Below, one piece after another: positions 50,844 to 59,499 of a DNA stretch of 64,000 nucleotides. The DNA comes from a bacterium (GTDB lineage Bacteria; Oederibacteriota; Muellerivitia; Muellerivitales; Muellerivitaceae). The stretch spans positions 62,001-126,000 of the forward strand of contig DASZRK010000075.1 in assembly GCA_035549195.1 (NCBI GenBank), written 5' to 3'. The position numbers were made by a program, and so were the translations under genes. Below the pieces are notes generated by a model. That model was not told the origin of the DNA. It was given only the letters and a program-made list of their open reading frames with translations, and searched no databases. How positions within the stretch are numbered: position 1 is the first letter of the stretch; every line of letters begins with the position of its first letter.

Positions 50844-52106
50844 ATGTCCGAAGACAAAGCGATGATCGTCAAGATGGCCTTCCTCTACGTCCAGGGAGGG
50901 GAATGGTACAAGGCCATCGAGGAATACAAGAAGCTGCTCGCCATGGATCCGGAGGACGCCCATGTGCACAACATGATGGGCGACGCCTACGCCAAGAAGA
51001 AGGACGATGTGGACGCCCTCCAGAGCTACTTGAGGTCCAAGGAGATCTACGAGCGGCAGGGCCAGACCAACAAGATCGCCAATATCGACAAGAAGATCGG
51101 GAAGCTCTCCACCGACCGGATGGACATCAAGCAGAAGCAGTATTTCCTCTCCATCACCAAGACCCTGGAGGCGGACCGGCTGGCCGCCGAGGGACGTTTG
51201 GAGGAGGCCATCGCCTTCTTCCACCAGCTCATCGCCGCGGAGCCCATCAATTTCTCCTACCGGGAAAAACTCTCCAACCTGCTGCTGGAGAACGCCATGG
51301 TCTCGGAAGCGGCGGCCCAATTGCGGGCCATCGCCGAGGCCCACCTGGGCGAAGGACGGCTGGAACCCGCCCAAGCCTATGCCGGGAAGTTGTCCCTGAT
51401 CGATCCCGACGGGCTGGACACCCATCGTCTCCTGGGGACCTTGGCCAAGAGGACGGGACAGGAGGAGACATCCCTCCACCACCATTCCCGTCTGGCCCAG
51501 TTGGCCCTGGAGGCGGGGCTTTACGAAGAGGCCCAAAGGGCCGCCCAGGAGGTCCTGGCGTCCCAACCGGGGCGTTCGGACCTGAAACTCATCCTGGCCA
51601 AGGCGTTCCTTGGACAGAAGAAGAACACCGAGGCCAAACAACAGTTGGAGAGCCTGCTGAAGGATAATCCCGGCGACGATGCCCTGGTCGAACAGCTCCT
51701 GGCCATGAGCGAAGAGGCCAAGGACTGGGCGGGGGCTTTGAACCATGTCCAAGCCCTCCTCGCCAAGCGGCCCGACGATCCGAAGTTAAAACCGCGCCTG
51801 GCCCGGGCGCTCCTCCAAACGGGGAAAAGGCCGGAAGCCCTGCAGGTCTACCAAGGCCTGGCCCTGGGCGCATTGGCCGAGAACCGGGTCGAGGCCGCCA
51901 TGAGCTATTTCGATTCGATCCTGGCGCTCGACCCCGAGAACACCGAGGTCCTCAAGAAAAAGGGCGAGATCTACCTCAAGCTCAACAAGAAGCAGGAACT
52001 CATCGACACCTACAAGAAGCTCCAGACGGTCTATACCAACAAGAAGATGATCGAGGAAGCCAAGAAGGTGGGGTTGGTGCTCACCCGCCTGGCCGGGATG
52101 AAATAA
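50844..52106 (+). CDS. Tetratricopeptide-repeat protein
   Basis: This 420-residue soluble protein is made of TPR-like helical repeats almost throughout, with clear units at about 15-50, 75-110, 200-235 and 310-410. It is a likely protein-binding scaffold with no enzyme motif. The Lys/Glu-rich end suggests a cytoplasmic location. A GAGGGGAAG ribosome site precedes ATG 50844. It lies between the cyclase and a small zinc-ribbon gene whose start is three bases after its stop, suggesting a shared transcript. Its partners are unknown. Confidence 0.85.
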   Translation: MSEDKAMIVKMAFLYVQGGEWYKAIEEYKKLLAMDPEDAHVHNMMGDAYAKKKDDVDALQSYLRSKEIYERQGQTNKIANIDKKIGKLSTDRMDIKQKQYFLSITKTLEADRLAAEGRLEEAIAFFHQLIAAEPINFSYREKLSNLLLENAMVSEAAAQLRAIAEAHLGEGRLEPAQAYAGKLSLIDPDGLDTHRLLGTLAKRTGQEETSLHHHSRLAQLALEAGLYEEAQRAAQEVLASQPGRSDLKLILAKAFLGQKKNTEAKQQLESLLKDNPGDDALVEQLLAMSEEAKDWAGALNHVQALLAKRPDDPKLKPRLARALLQTGKRPEALQVYQGLALGALAENRVEAAMSYFDSILALDPENTEVLKKKGEIYLKLNKKQELIDTYKKLQTVYTNKKMIEEAKKVGLVLTRLAGMK

Positions 52107-52109
52107 CCC

Positions 52110-52412
52110 TTGGGAAAGCCTCAGCCGTCCCACTTCGGCCTCGCGGGCGACGTGAAATGCCTGCGTTGCGGGGCGACGAACATCCCCGATAACAGGATCT
52201 GTGGCCGCTGCGGCGCCAACCTGCCCCTGGTCTACGACGAGGAGGGGAGCGTGGTGCGCTTGGAGGAGAATTCCTTCCGGGTGACCCGCTCGGCCAAGCG
52301 TTCCGGGGCGGCGAAAGGCCCGTCGGTGAACCGGACCCGTTGGATGTTGAGGGTCTTGGTCATCCTGTTCGCCCTCTTTACGGCGGCTTGGTTCCTGGCC
52401 CACAAAGGATAA
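52110..52412 (+). CDS. Small zinc-ribbon protein with a C-terminal membrane anchor
   Basis: This 100-residue protein has a double CxxC zinc ribbon (CLRC and CGRC, about 17-35), a basic stretch, then one C-terminal membrane helix (about 75-97). The TTG start is three bases after the TPR gene. The shape (ribbon inside, tail anchor) is seen in diverse zinc-ribbon membrane proteins; the role is unknown. It may work with the TPR protein at the membrane. Confidence 0.72.
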   Translation: MGKPQPSHFGLAGDVKCLRCGATNIPDNRICGRCGANLPLVYDEEGSVVRLEENSFRVTRSAKRSGAAKGPSVNRTRWMLRVLVILFALFTAAWFLAHKG

Positions 52413-52446
52413 AAAGGTAGCCCTACGATTTCCTCTGGAAATCTCT

Positions 52447-52519
52447 GGGTCGAGACGGTCGCAGGGTGGGTTTTTGTCACTGGAACCTTGTTCCAGTGAC
52501 TTCTCCGACCGTCTAACCC
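52447..52519. repeat. Nested inverted repeat upstream of miaB
   Basis: An outer pair AGACGGTCG (52453-52461) with CGACCGTCT (52506-52514), extended by GGGT/ACCC, encloses a perfect 11-bp inner hairpin GTCACTGGAAC (52476-52486) with GTTCCAGTGAC (52490-52500). It may be a structured RNA leader or a mobile short element. No long T-run follows. Confidence 0.6.
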
Positions 52520-52595
52520 TTTAAGCCGCCGGACCCATCCTGTAAAATCAGGGCCTTTCCTTCGACACTTTCCCATTTTCAACCTGAAGGGTCCC

Positions 52596-54035
52596 ATGAC
52601 TCCTTGGTCCGAGCCCAAAACCGAAAAGAAGGTCTTTCTGGAGACCTTCGGATGCCAATCCAACGTCCTGGAATCGGACCATGTAACGGGGCTCCTGCTC
52701 AAGGGCCGTTTTTCCATGACCCAGGAACCGGAGGAAGCGGACGTCATCCTTTTCAACACCTGTTCGATCCGGGACCACGCGGAACACAAGGTCTTCTCGC
52801 GGCTCGGCCAACTGGCCGAATGGAAAAGGGAGCGGGATGGCCGGGTGATCGGTGTCATGGGCTGCATGGCCACCAGCTACAAGGATCAGTTGCTCGAAAG
52901 GGCGCCCCATTTGGACCTGGTCGTGGGGCCGGACCAATATCCCAGGATCCCCCAAGTGTTGGAGGAGGCCTCCCGCACCGGCCAAAGCCAGGTCCTGGCC
53001 GATTTCGACCCCATCTATTTTCCCGAGAACGACCCGGCCCGTTTGGCCCAGCCCCACCGGGCTTTCATCGAGATCATGAAGGGATGCGACAAGTTCTGCA
53101 CCTTTTGCGTGGTGCCCTTCACGCGCGGCCGCGAGGTCTCACGGCCCGCCGAAAGTATCCTGGAGGAGGTCGCCCGCATCGCCGGGGCCGGGGTGAAGGA
53201 AGTGATGCTCCTGGGACAGAACGTGAACTCCTATGGGCGGCCTGGTTTTTCAATTGAAAAAATAAATAATGGACAACGAGGCAAGCCCAGTTCTCCTATA
53301 ACGACGGATGGGGGAACAGGGCTGGGGCTCTCCTCCCCGGGCCGCACCCTCACCTTCGCCCGACTTTTAAGGGAGGTCGCCTCGGTCCGGGGTATCCAAC
53401 GGGTGCGGTTCATGACCTCCCACCCCCTGGACCTGTCCGACGAACTGGTCGAGGTCATGGCCTCGACCCCGGCGGTCTGCGGCTCCATCCACCTGCCGGT
53501 CCAAAGCGGTTCGGATACGGTCCTCAAGCGCATGAACCGGAAATACAGCGTGGCCCATTACCTCGAAAGGGTCCGGGCCCTGAGACGGCAGGTGAAGGAC
53601 CTTTACGTCACCACCGACCTAATCGTGGGGTTCCCGGGAGAGACCGAGGCGGACTTCCAGGCGACCTTGGACCTGCTGGAGGAGGTCCGTTATGACGCGG
53701 TCTATAGCTTCAAATATTCCCCGCGCCTGGGCACCCCCGCCGCCCGGATGTTGAACCAAGTCGAGGAGGAGGTCCAGGACGAGCGTTTGGCCCGTCTCAA
53801 CAACGTGGCCTGGAAACATGCCGCCGAGTCCTGCGAAAAGAGGATGGGGAAGGTGGAGGAAGTGATGGTGGAGGGTCCTGCGGACAAGACCCCGGACGCC
53901 TTCTATGGTAAGAGCCGCCAGAACCGGACCGTGGTCTTCCCGGGGCGGGGGTATGGCGCGGGAGATGTGGTGAAAGTCAAAATCGAAGGTCATAAAGTGG
54001 CGAACCTCTACGGGGTCGTCGTAGAACAGGGATGA
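52596..54035 (+). CDS. miaB: tRNA methylthiotransferase MiaB with an internal insertion
   Basis: This 479-residue radical-SAM enzyme adds a methylthio group to i6A37 of tRNA, using two Fe-S clusters. The auxiliary cluster cysteines are C20, C56 and C90, and the radical SAM triad is C164, C168 and C171 (CDKFCTFC). A TRAM domain closes the protein. Residues about 216-250, right after GQNVNSYG, are extra compared with the family and are encoded by partly AT-rich DNA with a 16-bp palindrome; the frame is kept. Its TGA overlaps the ATG of the next gene (ATGA). Confidence 0.95.
   Translation: MTPWSEPKTEKKVFLETFGCQSNVLESDHVTGLLLKGRFSMTQEPEEADVILFNTCSIRDHAEHKVFSRLGQLAEWKRERDGRVIGVMGCMATSYKDQLLERAPHLDLVVGPDQYPRIPQVLEEASRTGQSQVLADFDPIYFPENDPARLAQPHRAFIEIMKGCDKFCTFCVVPFTRGREVSRPAESILEEVARIAGAGVKEVMLLGQNVNSYGRPGFSIEKINNGQRGKPSSPITTDGGTGLGLSSPGRTLTFARLLREVASVRGIQRVRFMTSHPLDLSDELVEVMASTPAVCGSIHLPVQSGSDTVLKRMNRKYSVAHYLERVRALRRQVKDLYVTTDLIVGFPGETEADFQATLDLLEEVRYDAVYSFKYSPRLGTPAARMLNQVEEEVQDERLARLNNVAWKHAAESCEKRMGKVEEVMVEGPADKTPDAFYGKSRQNRTVVFPGRGYGAGDVVKVKIEGHKVANLYGVVVEQG
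53246..53261. repeat. AT-rich palindrome inside miaB
   Basis: TTTTTCAATTGAAAAA is a perfect 16-bp palindrome at the start of the non-conserved insertion of miaB. It resembles the AT-rich inverted repeat upstream of sufU in composition only. Confidence 0.55.
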
Positions 54036-55246
54036 AAATGATGAACGCGGATAAAAAGATCGAAGAAAAAAGGGTCCGGATCATCGGCGCCCATCCTTAT
54101 TTATCCCTGTTTTTAATGTTCTTCGCCTTGGGGTCTTTTGCCGCAGAGCCCACCCCCAAACCGACGGAAGACACCCACTCCCTTTTCGAGAAGGCCCAAA
54201 AGCTCTTCGACCAAAAGGACTACCAGGAAGCCAAGGACACGCTGAACCAGTTGGTGGCCAAACACCCGATGGACGAGTACATCCCCAGGGCCCGTCTGCT
54301 TTTGGCGAACCTGCAGGAAGATTTCAACGTCTCCATCGCCCAATTCAAAAGCCTGGCGGCGGAATACGCCGATAAGCCCGAGGGAGAGGAGGCCCAGAAG
54401 GACCTGGGGGCCCGTTATTACCTGGCGGATAAATACGAGGAAGCGGCCAAGAGCTACCACGAGTTCCTGGAGACCTACCCGAAGAGCCTGGCCCTGCCGG
54501 AGGTCCATTATTGGTACGCAGCCTCCCTGGCGGCCATGGACAAGAACGACCAAGCGGTCGATGAATATAAGAAGGTCCTGGACCTTTCCAAGGACAGTGC
54601 CTGGGCGCCCAAGGCGTTCCTGGGAATGGGAAACGCCTATTTCAAGATGAAGAAATACGATGACGCCCGCGACCAGTACCTGAGGATCCTGGACCGCTAC
54701 CACCTTTATGATGAACTGAACCTCGTCTATTTCCGCTTGGGCCAGACCTACGAGGCCCAGCAAAAATGGCGGGAAGCCCACGCGGCTTTCCAGACCCTGA
54801 TCCAGCAATATCCCAGGTCCTTCGAGGTCGCCGAGGCACGGGACCACTTGCGGGCCCTGGAAAGCCTCCATGCGGACATTGCCCACGCTCCCGAGGCGGA
54901 GGAGCCTACCCCCACCCCAACGGTCGTCACGGTCCAAGCTGCGCCCGTCCCCCATCCGGGGGTCACGCCCGAGCCGGTCCTTTCCAAACTGCCATCCTCG
55001 CTTGCGCCCAAACCCTTCCATGTACAAGTGGGGGTCTATTCGAAGAAAGTCAACGCGGACAAGGCCCGCCAGGCCATCCACAAGGCGGGTTACAGTTCCT
55101 ATGTCGTCACGGCCAAGCAGGAAGGGGTCCCCTATCCCTATTACAAGGTGCGGGTCGGGAATTACGCCGACCGGGCCTCCGCCGAGAAGGTCGCCAAGAT
55201 CCTGGCCCAGAAGACCAAAGAAAAAGCCATCGTGATCGAAGATTAG
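54032..55246 (+). CDS. Exported TPR protein with a C-terminal SPOR domain
   Basis: This 404-residue protein has a signal peptide (about 1-38), TPR repeats (about 48-280) of the YfiO/YbgF kind, a Pro/Thr-rich linker and a SPOR domain (about 325-402, FHVQVGVYSKKVNADKARQAI). SPOR domains bind denuded glycan strands of peptidoglycan, often at the division site. It is coupled to miaB by ATGA overlap, with no obvious functional tie. Two ATG codons (54032 and 54041) could start it. Confidence 0.88.
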   Translation: MKMMNADKKIEEKRVRIIGAHPYLSLFLMFFALGSFAAEPTPKPTEDTHSLFEKAQKLFDQKDYQEAKDTLNQLVAKHPMDEYIPRARLLLANLQEDFNVSIAQFKSLAAEYADKPEGEEAQKDLGARYYLADKYEEAAKSYHEFLETYPKSLALPEVHYWYAASLAAMDKNDQAVDEYKKVLDLSKDSAWAPKAFLGMGNAYFKMKKYDDARDQYLRILDRYHLYDELNLVYFRLGQTYEAQQKWREAHAAFQTLIQQYPRSFEVAEARDHLRALESLHADIAHAPEAEEPTPTPTVVTVQAAPVPHPGVTPEPVLSKLPSSLAPKPFHVQVGVYSKKVNADKARQAIHKAGYSSYVVTAKQEGVPYPYYKVRVGNYADRASAEKVAKILAQKTKEKAIVIED

Positions 55247-55300
55247 CTGTCAGCCGTCAGTTGTCAGGTATCAGCTGATAACTGAAACCTGAAAACTTGG
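55247..55300. repeat. Palindromic GTCAG/CTGA repeat between genes
   Basis: The gap before mutS is made of repeated GTCAG and CTGA words around the palindrome TATCAGCTGATA (55269-55280), flanked by TCAG and CTGA. Sequences of this type often recur between genes as short interspersed repeats. Confidence 0.55.
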
Positions 55301-55312
55301 AACTGGGGTCCA

Positions 55313-57961
55313 ATGGACGATCTAACGCCAATGATGCGGCAGTACCTGGAGATGAAGCGGGTCTATAAGGACCAGGTCCTTTTCTTCCGCTTGGGCGATT
55401 TCTACGAGATGTTCTTCGAGGACGCCAAGACCGCGGCCCGGGTCCTTCACCTCACCTTGACCGCCCGTTCCGGGGGGAACGACCGCAAGATCCCCATGGC
55501 GGGCATCCCCTTCCACGCCGCCGACAACTACATCGCTAAGCTGGTCAAGGCGGGCTATTCCATCGCCATCTGCGAACAGGCCGAGGATCCGGCGCTGGCC
55601 AAGGGCCTGGTCAAGCGGGAGATCGCCCGGGTCATCACCCCGGGCACCATCCTGGCCCCGTCCATGCTGGAGGAAAAGGCCAACAACTACCTGGTTTCCG
55701 TGGCCCCTTCGGCCCAGGGATTGGGGCTGGGCGTGGTGGACGTCACCACCGGGGAGTTCAAGGCCTGTGAATTGACCGGCCCCACCCGTTTTTCCGTGGC
55801 CGCCGACGAACTTTCCAAGTTCAACCCATCGGAGATCCTGATCCCCCAAACCCAACCGGAGACCGAGGAATGGGCGGGCCTGCTCAAGGCCGTCAACGGC
55901 GCGACCCGTTCCCATATCGAGGACTGGAAGTTCTCCACCGACGAAGGCCGGGAAGCCCTGGAGGAGCATTTCCAGGTGAAGTCGCTCGAGGGCTTCGGTC
56001 TGTCGGGGCAACCCCAGGCGGTACGGGCGGCGGGGGCCATCCTCCAATACCTGAAAGAGACCACCCACAGCGTTCTTTCGCACCTGGTGAGCCTTTCCAC
56101 CTTCCAGGTCGGAGAGGGGATGGTGCTGGACGCCACCACCCAACGCAACCTCGAGATCGTGAAGCCCATGCGGGACGACGGCAAGGAGGGGACCCTGCTC
56201 TCGGTCCTGGACGAGACGGTCACTTCCATGGGCGGGCGGTTGCTCCGCCAATGGCTCATCACGCCCCTGACCTCGGTCTCGGCCATCAAGCGCCGCCAGG
56301 ATGCGGTGGAAGAGCTTTTGGCCCGCCAGGAGGACCGGGAAACCCTGCGGGAGTTCTTCCGGCAGGTCTCCGACCTGGAACGCCTCGCGGGGCGCATCGG
56401 CTGCGGCACCGCCAACGCCCGGGACCTGGTGGCCCTTAGGACCACCCTTTCCCTTTTGCCCAAGGTGCACCAGGTGCTCAACGGGTTCAAATCCCAGGCC
56501 ATCCGGGACCGGGTGGAAGGGTGGGACAACCTGACCGAGATCCAGCAACTCCTGGAAAAAGCCATCCATGACGAACCGCCCCTGGCGCTGCGGGAAGGGG
56601 GGCTCATCAAGGCCGGTTATAGCCCTGAACTCGACGAGCTCAAGGGCGCCTCGGTGGAAGGCAAGGGCTGGATCGCCCAATTGGAGGAGAAGGAGAAGCA
56701 ACGCACCGGCATCTCCTCCCTCAAGGTGCGTTATACCTCGGTCTTCGGCTATTACATCGAGGTCTCCAAGGCCAACCTGGACAAGGTCCCCAAGGATTAC
56801 CACCGCAAACAGACCCTGGTGAACGCCGAGCGCTTCATCACCGACGAGCTCAAGGGCATGGAAGGGAAGGTCCTGGGGGCCCAGGAGAAGGCCGACAAGC
56901 TCGAGTATGAGATCTTCGAGAAGGTCCGCGCCCAGGTGGCCCAGGAACTCTCCCGCCTCCAACGCGTCGCCCGGGCCCTGGCCGAACTGGATGTCTATGC
57001 CTGCATGGCGGCGGTGGCCGACCGGGGACGTTACGTGCGGCCCGAGGTGGACGATGGTCCCGAGCTTTCCATCGTGGAAGGGCGTCATCCGGTGCTGGAT
57101 CGCATCCTCTCCAGCGACCAATTCGTGCCCAACGACACCCACTTGGGGGTGGAGGGGGTGGAGATCGTGGTCCTGACCGGGCCCAATATGGCGGGGAAGA
57201 GCACCTATATCCGCCAGGTGGCCCTGCTTTCCCTCATGGCCCAGGTCGGGTTCTATGTCCCCGCCCAGAAGATGAAGGCGGGCATCGTGGACCGTATCTT
57301 TTCCCGGGTGGGGGCCTCCGATGCCCTCACCCAGGGCCAGAGCACCTTCATGGTGGAGATGGTGGAGACCGCCAATATCCTCAATCACGCCACCCACCGA
57401 AGCCTCCTCATCCTCGATGAGGTGGGCCGGGGCACCAGCACCTACGACGGGGTCTCCATCGCCTGGGCGGTGGTGGAGTATATCGCGACGAAACTCAAGG
57501 CCCGGACCCTCTTCGCCACCCACTACCACGAACTGACGAGGCTCTCCGGCACATTCCCCAACGTGAAGAACTTCAATATCGCGGTGCGAGAATGGAACGA
57601 GCAGATCCTGTTCCTGCGCAAGATCGTGGAGGGCGGCACCGACAAGAGTTATGGCATCCAAGTGGCCCGCTTGGCCGGGGTGCCCAAGGAAGTGGTCAAC
57701 CGCGCCAAGAAGATCCTGGCCGGTCTTGAAACCGGTACCTTCCTTTCGAACCCCTCCAAGGGCCCTTCCAAGGAAACTGTCGAGGCCGAAGAGAGACCCG
57801 ACGCGGGGACACCCGATCCAACGGCGCCCCAGTTGTCCTTTTTCGGGACCGGCGCCAAGCATCCCATCCTGGAGGAACTGAAGGGCCTCGATGTGGATGG
57901 TCTCACCCCCCGGGACGCCCTCAATATCTTGGGGGAATGGAAGAAGAAGGTCGAAGAGTAG
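55313..57961 (+). CDS. mutS: DNA mismatch repair protein MutS
   Basis: This 882-residue mismatch sensor has the mismatch-reading FYE (30-32) in RLGDFYEMF, the connector and lever domains, the clamp, and an ABC ATPase with GPNMAGKST (about 622), DEVGRGTSTYDG and FATHYHELT. A short C-terminal region follows, with a Pro/Glu-rich linker and a final helix likely for tetramer formation. mutL is not in the window. Confidence 0.98.
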   Translation: MDDLTPMMRQYLEMKRVYKDQVLFFRLGDFYEMFFEDAKTAARVLHLTLTARSGGNDRKIPMAGIPFHAADNYIAKLVKAGYSIAICEQAEDPALAKGLVKREIARVITPGTILAPSMLEEKANNYLVSVAPSAQGLGLGVVDVTTGEFKACELTGPTRFSVAADELSKFNPSEILIPQTQPETEEWAGLLKAVNGATRSHIEDWKFSTDEGREALEEHFQVKSLEGFGLSGQPQAVRAAGAILQYLKETTHSVLSHLVSLSTFQVGEGMVLDATTQRNLEIVKPMRDDGKEGTLLSVLDETVTSMGGRLLRQWLITPLTSVSAIKRRQDAVEELLARQEDRETLREFFRQVSDLERLAGRIGCGTANARDLVALRTTLSLLPKVHQVLNGFKSQAIRDRVEGWDNLTEIQQLLEKAIHDEPPLALREGGLIKAGYSPELDELKGASVEGKGWIAQLEEKEKQRTGISSLKVRYTSVFGYYIEVSKANLDKVPKDYHRKQTLVNAERFITDELKGMEGKVLGAQEKADKLEYEIFEKVRAQVAQELSRLQRVARALAELDVYACMAAVADRGRYVRPEVDDGPELSIVEGRHPVLDRILSSDQFVPNDTHLGVEGVEIVVLTGPNMAGKSTYIRQVALLSLMAQVGFYVPAQKMKAGIVDRIFSRVGASDALTQGQSTFMVEMVETANILNHATHRSLLILDEVGRGTSTYDGVSIAWAVVEYIATKLKARTLFATHYHELTRLSGTFPNVKNFNIAVREWNEQILFLRKIVEGGTDKSYGIQVARLAGVPKEVVNRAKKILAGLETGTFLSNPSKGPSKETVEAEERPDAGTPDPTAPQLSFFGTGAKHPILEELKGLDVDGLTPRDALNILGEWKKKVEE

Positions 57962-58058
57962 AAAAATCTTGATTTTTCCCGGTCCGAAGGGCCATAACTA
58001 ATCCATCGGTCTTTCGTCCAAAGGACAAGGCCGTGGATCCCGGATCAGGAGCGTTCCC

Positions 58059-58385
58059 TTGAAGAAAAAGCCGTTCTTCTTCCTGAAACACCTGATCGTG
58101 GCCATCCTGTTGGGCCTGATCTTCCGGCCGGTCATCGTTTCCGCCCAGACGAAGGGTTTGCTCCATTCTTCCCATGCCCTTAAAAGCCCCGCCAAGGCCG
58201 TCGTTCGGTCCAAGACCGTCAAGGCCTCCTTCCGGCATTTGGACCGGGAAAGGCCCGAGTCGATGGCCGTCGCGCCGGTCTTCGGGACGACGATGGTCTT
58301 TTCCGCTTTTTGCCGTGCCGCCGTTCCCTCCGCTCTCTCGCATCCCCCCATCCGCTCGAACAGCCCGCTGATCCTCCGAATCTGA
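58059..58385 (+). CDS. Small exported protein of unknown function
   Basis: This 108-residue protein has a convincing signal peptide (KKK start, hydrophobic core to about 28, cleavage before QTKG). The mature part is basic, rich in Ser, Arg and Pro, with no known motif. The TTG start at 58059 has AGGAG seven bases upstream. A long antisense frame crosses the region but has no comparable start signal. It is the first of three orphan genes in a row. Confidence 0.6.
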   Translation: MKKKPFFFLKHLIVAILLGLIFRPVIVSAQTKGLLHSSHALKSPAKAVVRSKTVKASFRHLDRERPESMAVAPVFGTTMVFSAFCRAAVPSALSHPPIRSNSPLILRI

Positions 58386-58471
58386 TCGTTCCTTTCCGCT
58401 AGGCGGCCCTGCGTCCATTGGACCCGGGCCGGAACCGCGTTCGCGCGGAATCCTCGTGAAAGGAGCGTTCT

Positions 58472-58831
58472 ATGAAACGTGATGAATGGATCCTCGGCAT
58501 CCTGCTTTATTCCCTCATCCTCCTGGCCGCCAATTCCGGCCCCCTGGCCGCGAAATTGGAACAATGGCATTGGGACCGGCCCCTTTTCGCCGGCCGGACC
58601 CAATTTTGGACCGTCCTGGTGCCACGCTCCTGGGGGGCTTGGATCGAACATTGGACCGCCCGGGTCCAGGAGGGCCTTTCCACTTGGGCGTCCTTCGGAC
58701 GGACCTTGATGCGCTCTGGGCCGTCCTTCGATTTTTTCTTCCCCGGCAGATCCCGTTCGTTGGCCCATGGGAAGGTGACTTTGCCCGATGAAAGGAGGAA
58801 CTTGAATGGAAAAGAACCACAAAAAGGTTGA
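58472..58831 (+). CDS. Small membrane protein of unknown function
   Basis: This 119-residue protein has an N-terminal hydrophobic segment (about 7-26) that is either anchor or signal, then a Trp-rich region (WHWDRP, QFWTVLVPRSWGAWIEHW) and a basic tail. AAAGGAG precedes ATG 58472. It overlaps the next gene by 26 bases, so the two are probably coupled. No family is recognised. Confidence 0.65.
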   Translation: MKRDEWILGILLYSLILLAANSGPLAAKLEQWHWDRPLFAGRTQFWTVLVPRSWGAWIEHWTARVQEGLSTWASFGRTLMRSGPSFDFFFPGRSRSLAHGKVTLPDERRNLNGKEPQKG

Positions 58832-59180
58832 GGGAGGGATCATAGTGGCCGCCAAGCGGGCGCCGCGTATGGCGCGGGGCCCGGTGGTCCGGTCGAACCC
58901 CTTCGGATTGATAAAGCTTTTCCTCAAGGGATACCTGAGAAAAGACCATTTGGTCCGCCAGAAAAAGGTGGCCGATTGGCTCTCCGTGGCCCCCCGGGTC
59001 CGGATGTCCCAGATGGCCAAATGGGCCGACTTGACCCGCAACGCGATCGTGGAATCCGCCACGGAGACATTCCAGGCCTCGTTCAAAAGGGACCTTTCGG
59101 AATCGGAAAAGGTCTTCATGCGGGTCCATGTCGAGGAATTCGTCCAGAAGGTCGGTGACGACCGGGGCCGGCGCCCCTGA
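58806..59180 (+). CDS. Small basic protein of unknown function
   Basis: This 124-residue protein starts basic (MEKNHKKVEGG) with no signal peptide. Residues about 40-80 are Lys/Arg-rich and helical (KKVADWLSVAPRVRMSQMAKW), and about 80-118 form an acidic helical tail. ATG 58806 follows AAAGGAGG. It may bind DNA or RNA, but no known fold is evident. A hairpin 30 bases after the stop may end the transcript. Confidence 0.65.
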   Translation: MEKNHKKVEGGIIVAAKRAPRMARGPVVRSNPFGLIKLFLKGYLRKDHLVRQKKVADWLSVAPRVRMSQMAKWADLTRNAIVESATETFQASFKRDLSESEKVFMRVHVEEFVQKVGDDRGRRP

Positions 59181-59499
59181 CCCGCAAGCCGGCTCTTATG
59201 CCGATATCCCTTGAGGACCGAAGAAAGGGACCTCAAGGGAAGAAGGTTTTTGAAGGTCCTCATTTCCCAAAAGGCCCGGTTTGCAGCGCCGGGACCTTGC
59301 CCGGTCCTTCCTGACCGGGCGAAACACCTGTCCCCGGGGCCGGCGGGTCCGACCCGATGGGCCATTTGCCGGGCTTTTCCCGGGCCTGGAGGTTGATAAA
59401 GGCGCTGTCAACCCCCCTTTCCCTTGGCTAAAATAACCTCCTTGGCCGGTCGAACCCGGCCCCGACACCTTTCCGACACCTTATGAAGCCAGGTGGGCC
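59181..59499. other. Non-coding gap with two perfect hairpins
   Basis: No credible gene lies in these 319 bases. Hairpin one: TCCCTTGAGG (59207-59216) with CCTCAAGGGA (59231-59240), followed by AGAAGGTTTTT, a likely terminator for the orphan genes. Hairpin two: GCCCGGTC (59299-59306) with GACCGGGC (59313-59320). TAAAAT at 59429-59434 could be the -10 box of the following giant gene. Confidence 0.55.
59207..59250 (+). terminator. Likely terminator of the three-gene orphan unit
   Basis: A perfect 10-bp stem (TCCCTTGAGG with CCTCAAGGGA, 14-base loop), with TTTTT eleven bases after the stem; the U-tract is not directly adjacent, so termination may be partial. Confidence 0.5.

Noticed and set aside
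55322-57862. An 846-codon minus-strand frame
   Set aside because: It is the antisense shadow of mutS, with no domain and no ribosome site.
57998-59365. A 455-codon minus-strand frame over the three orphan genes
   Set aside because: The plus-strand genes have good ribosome sites and a signal peptide; the minus frame has neither and its composition is shadow-like.
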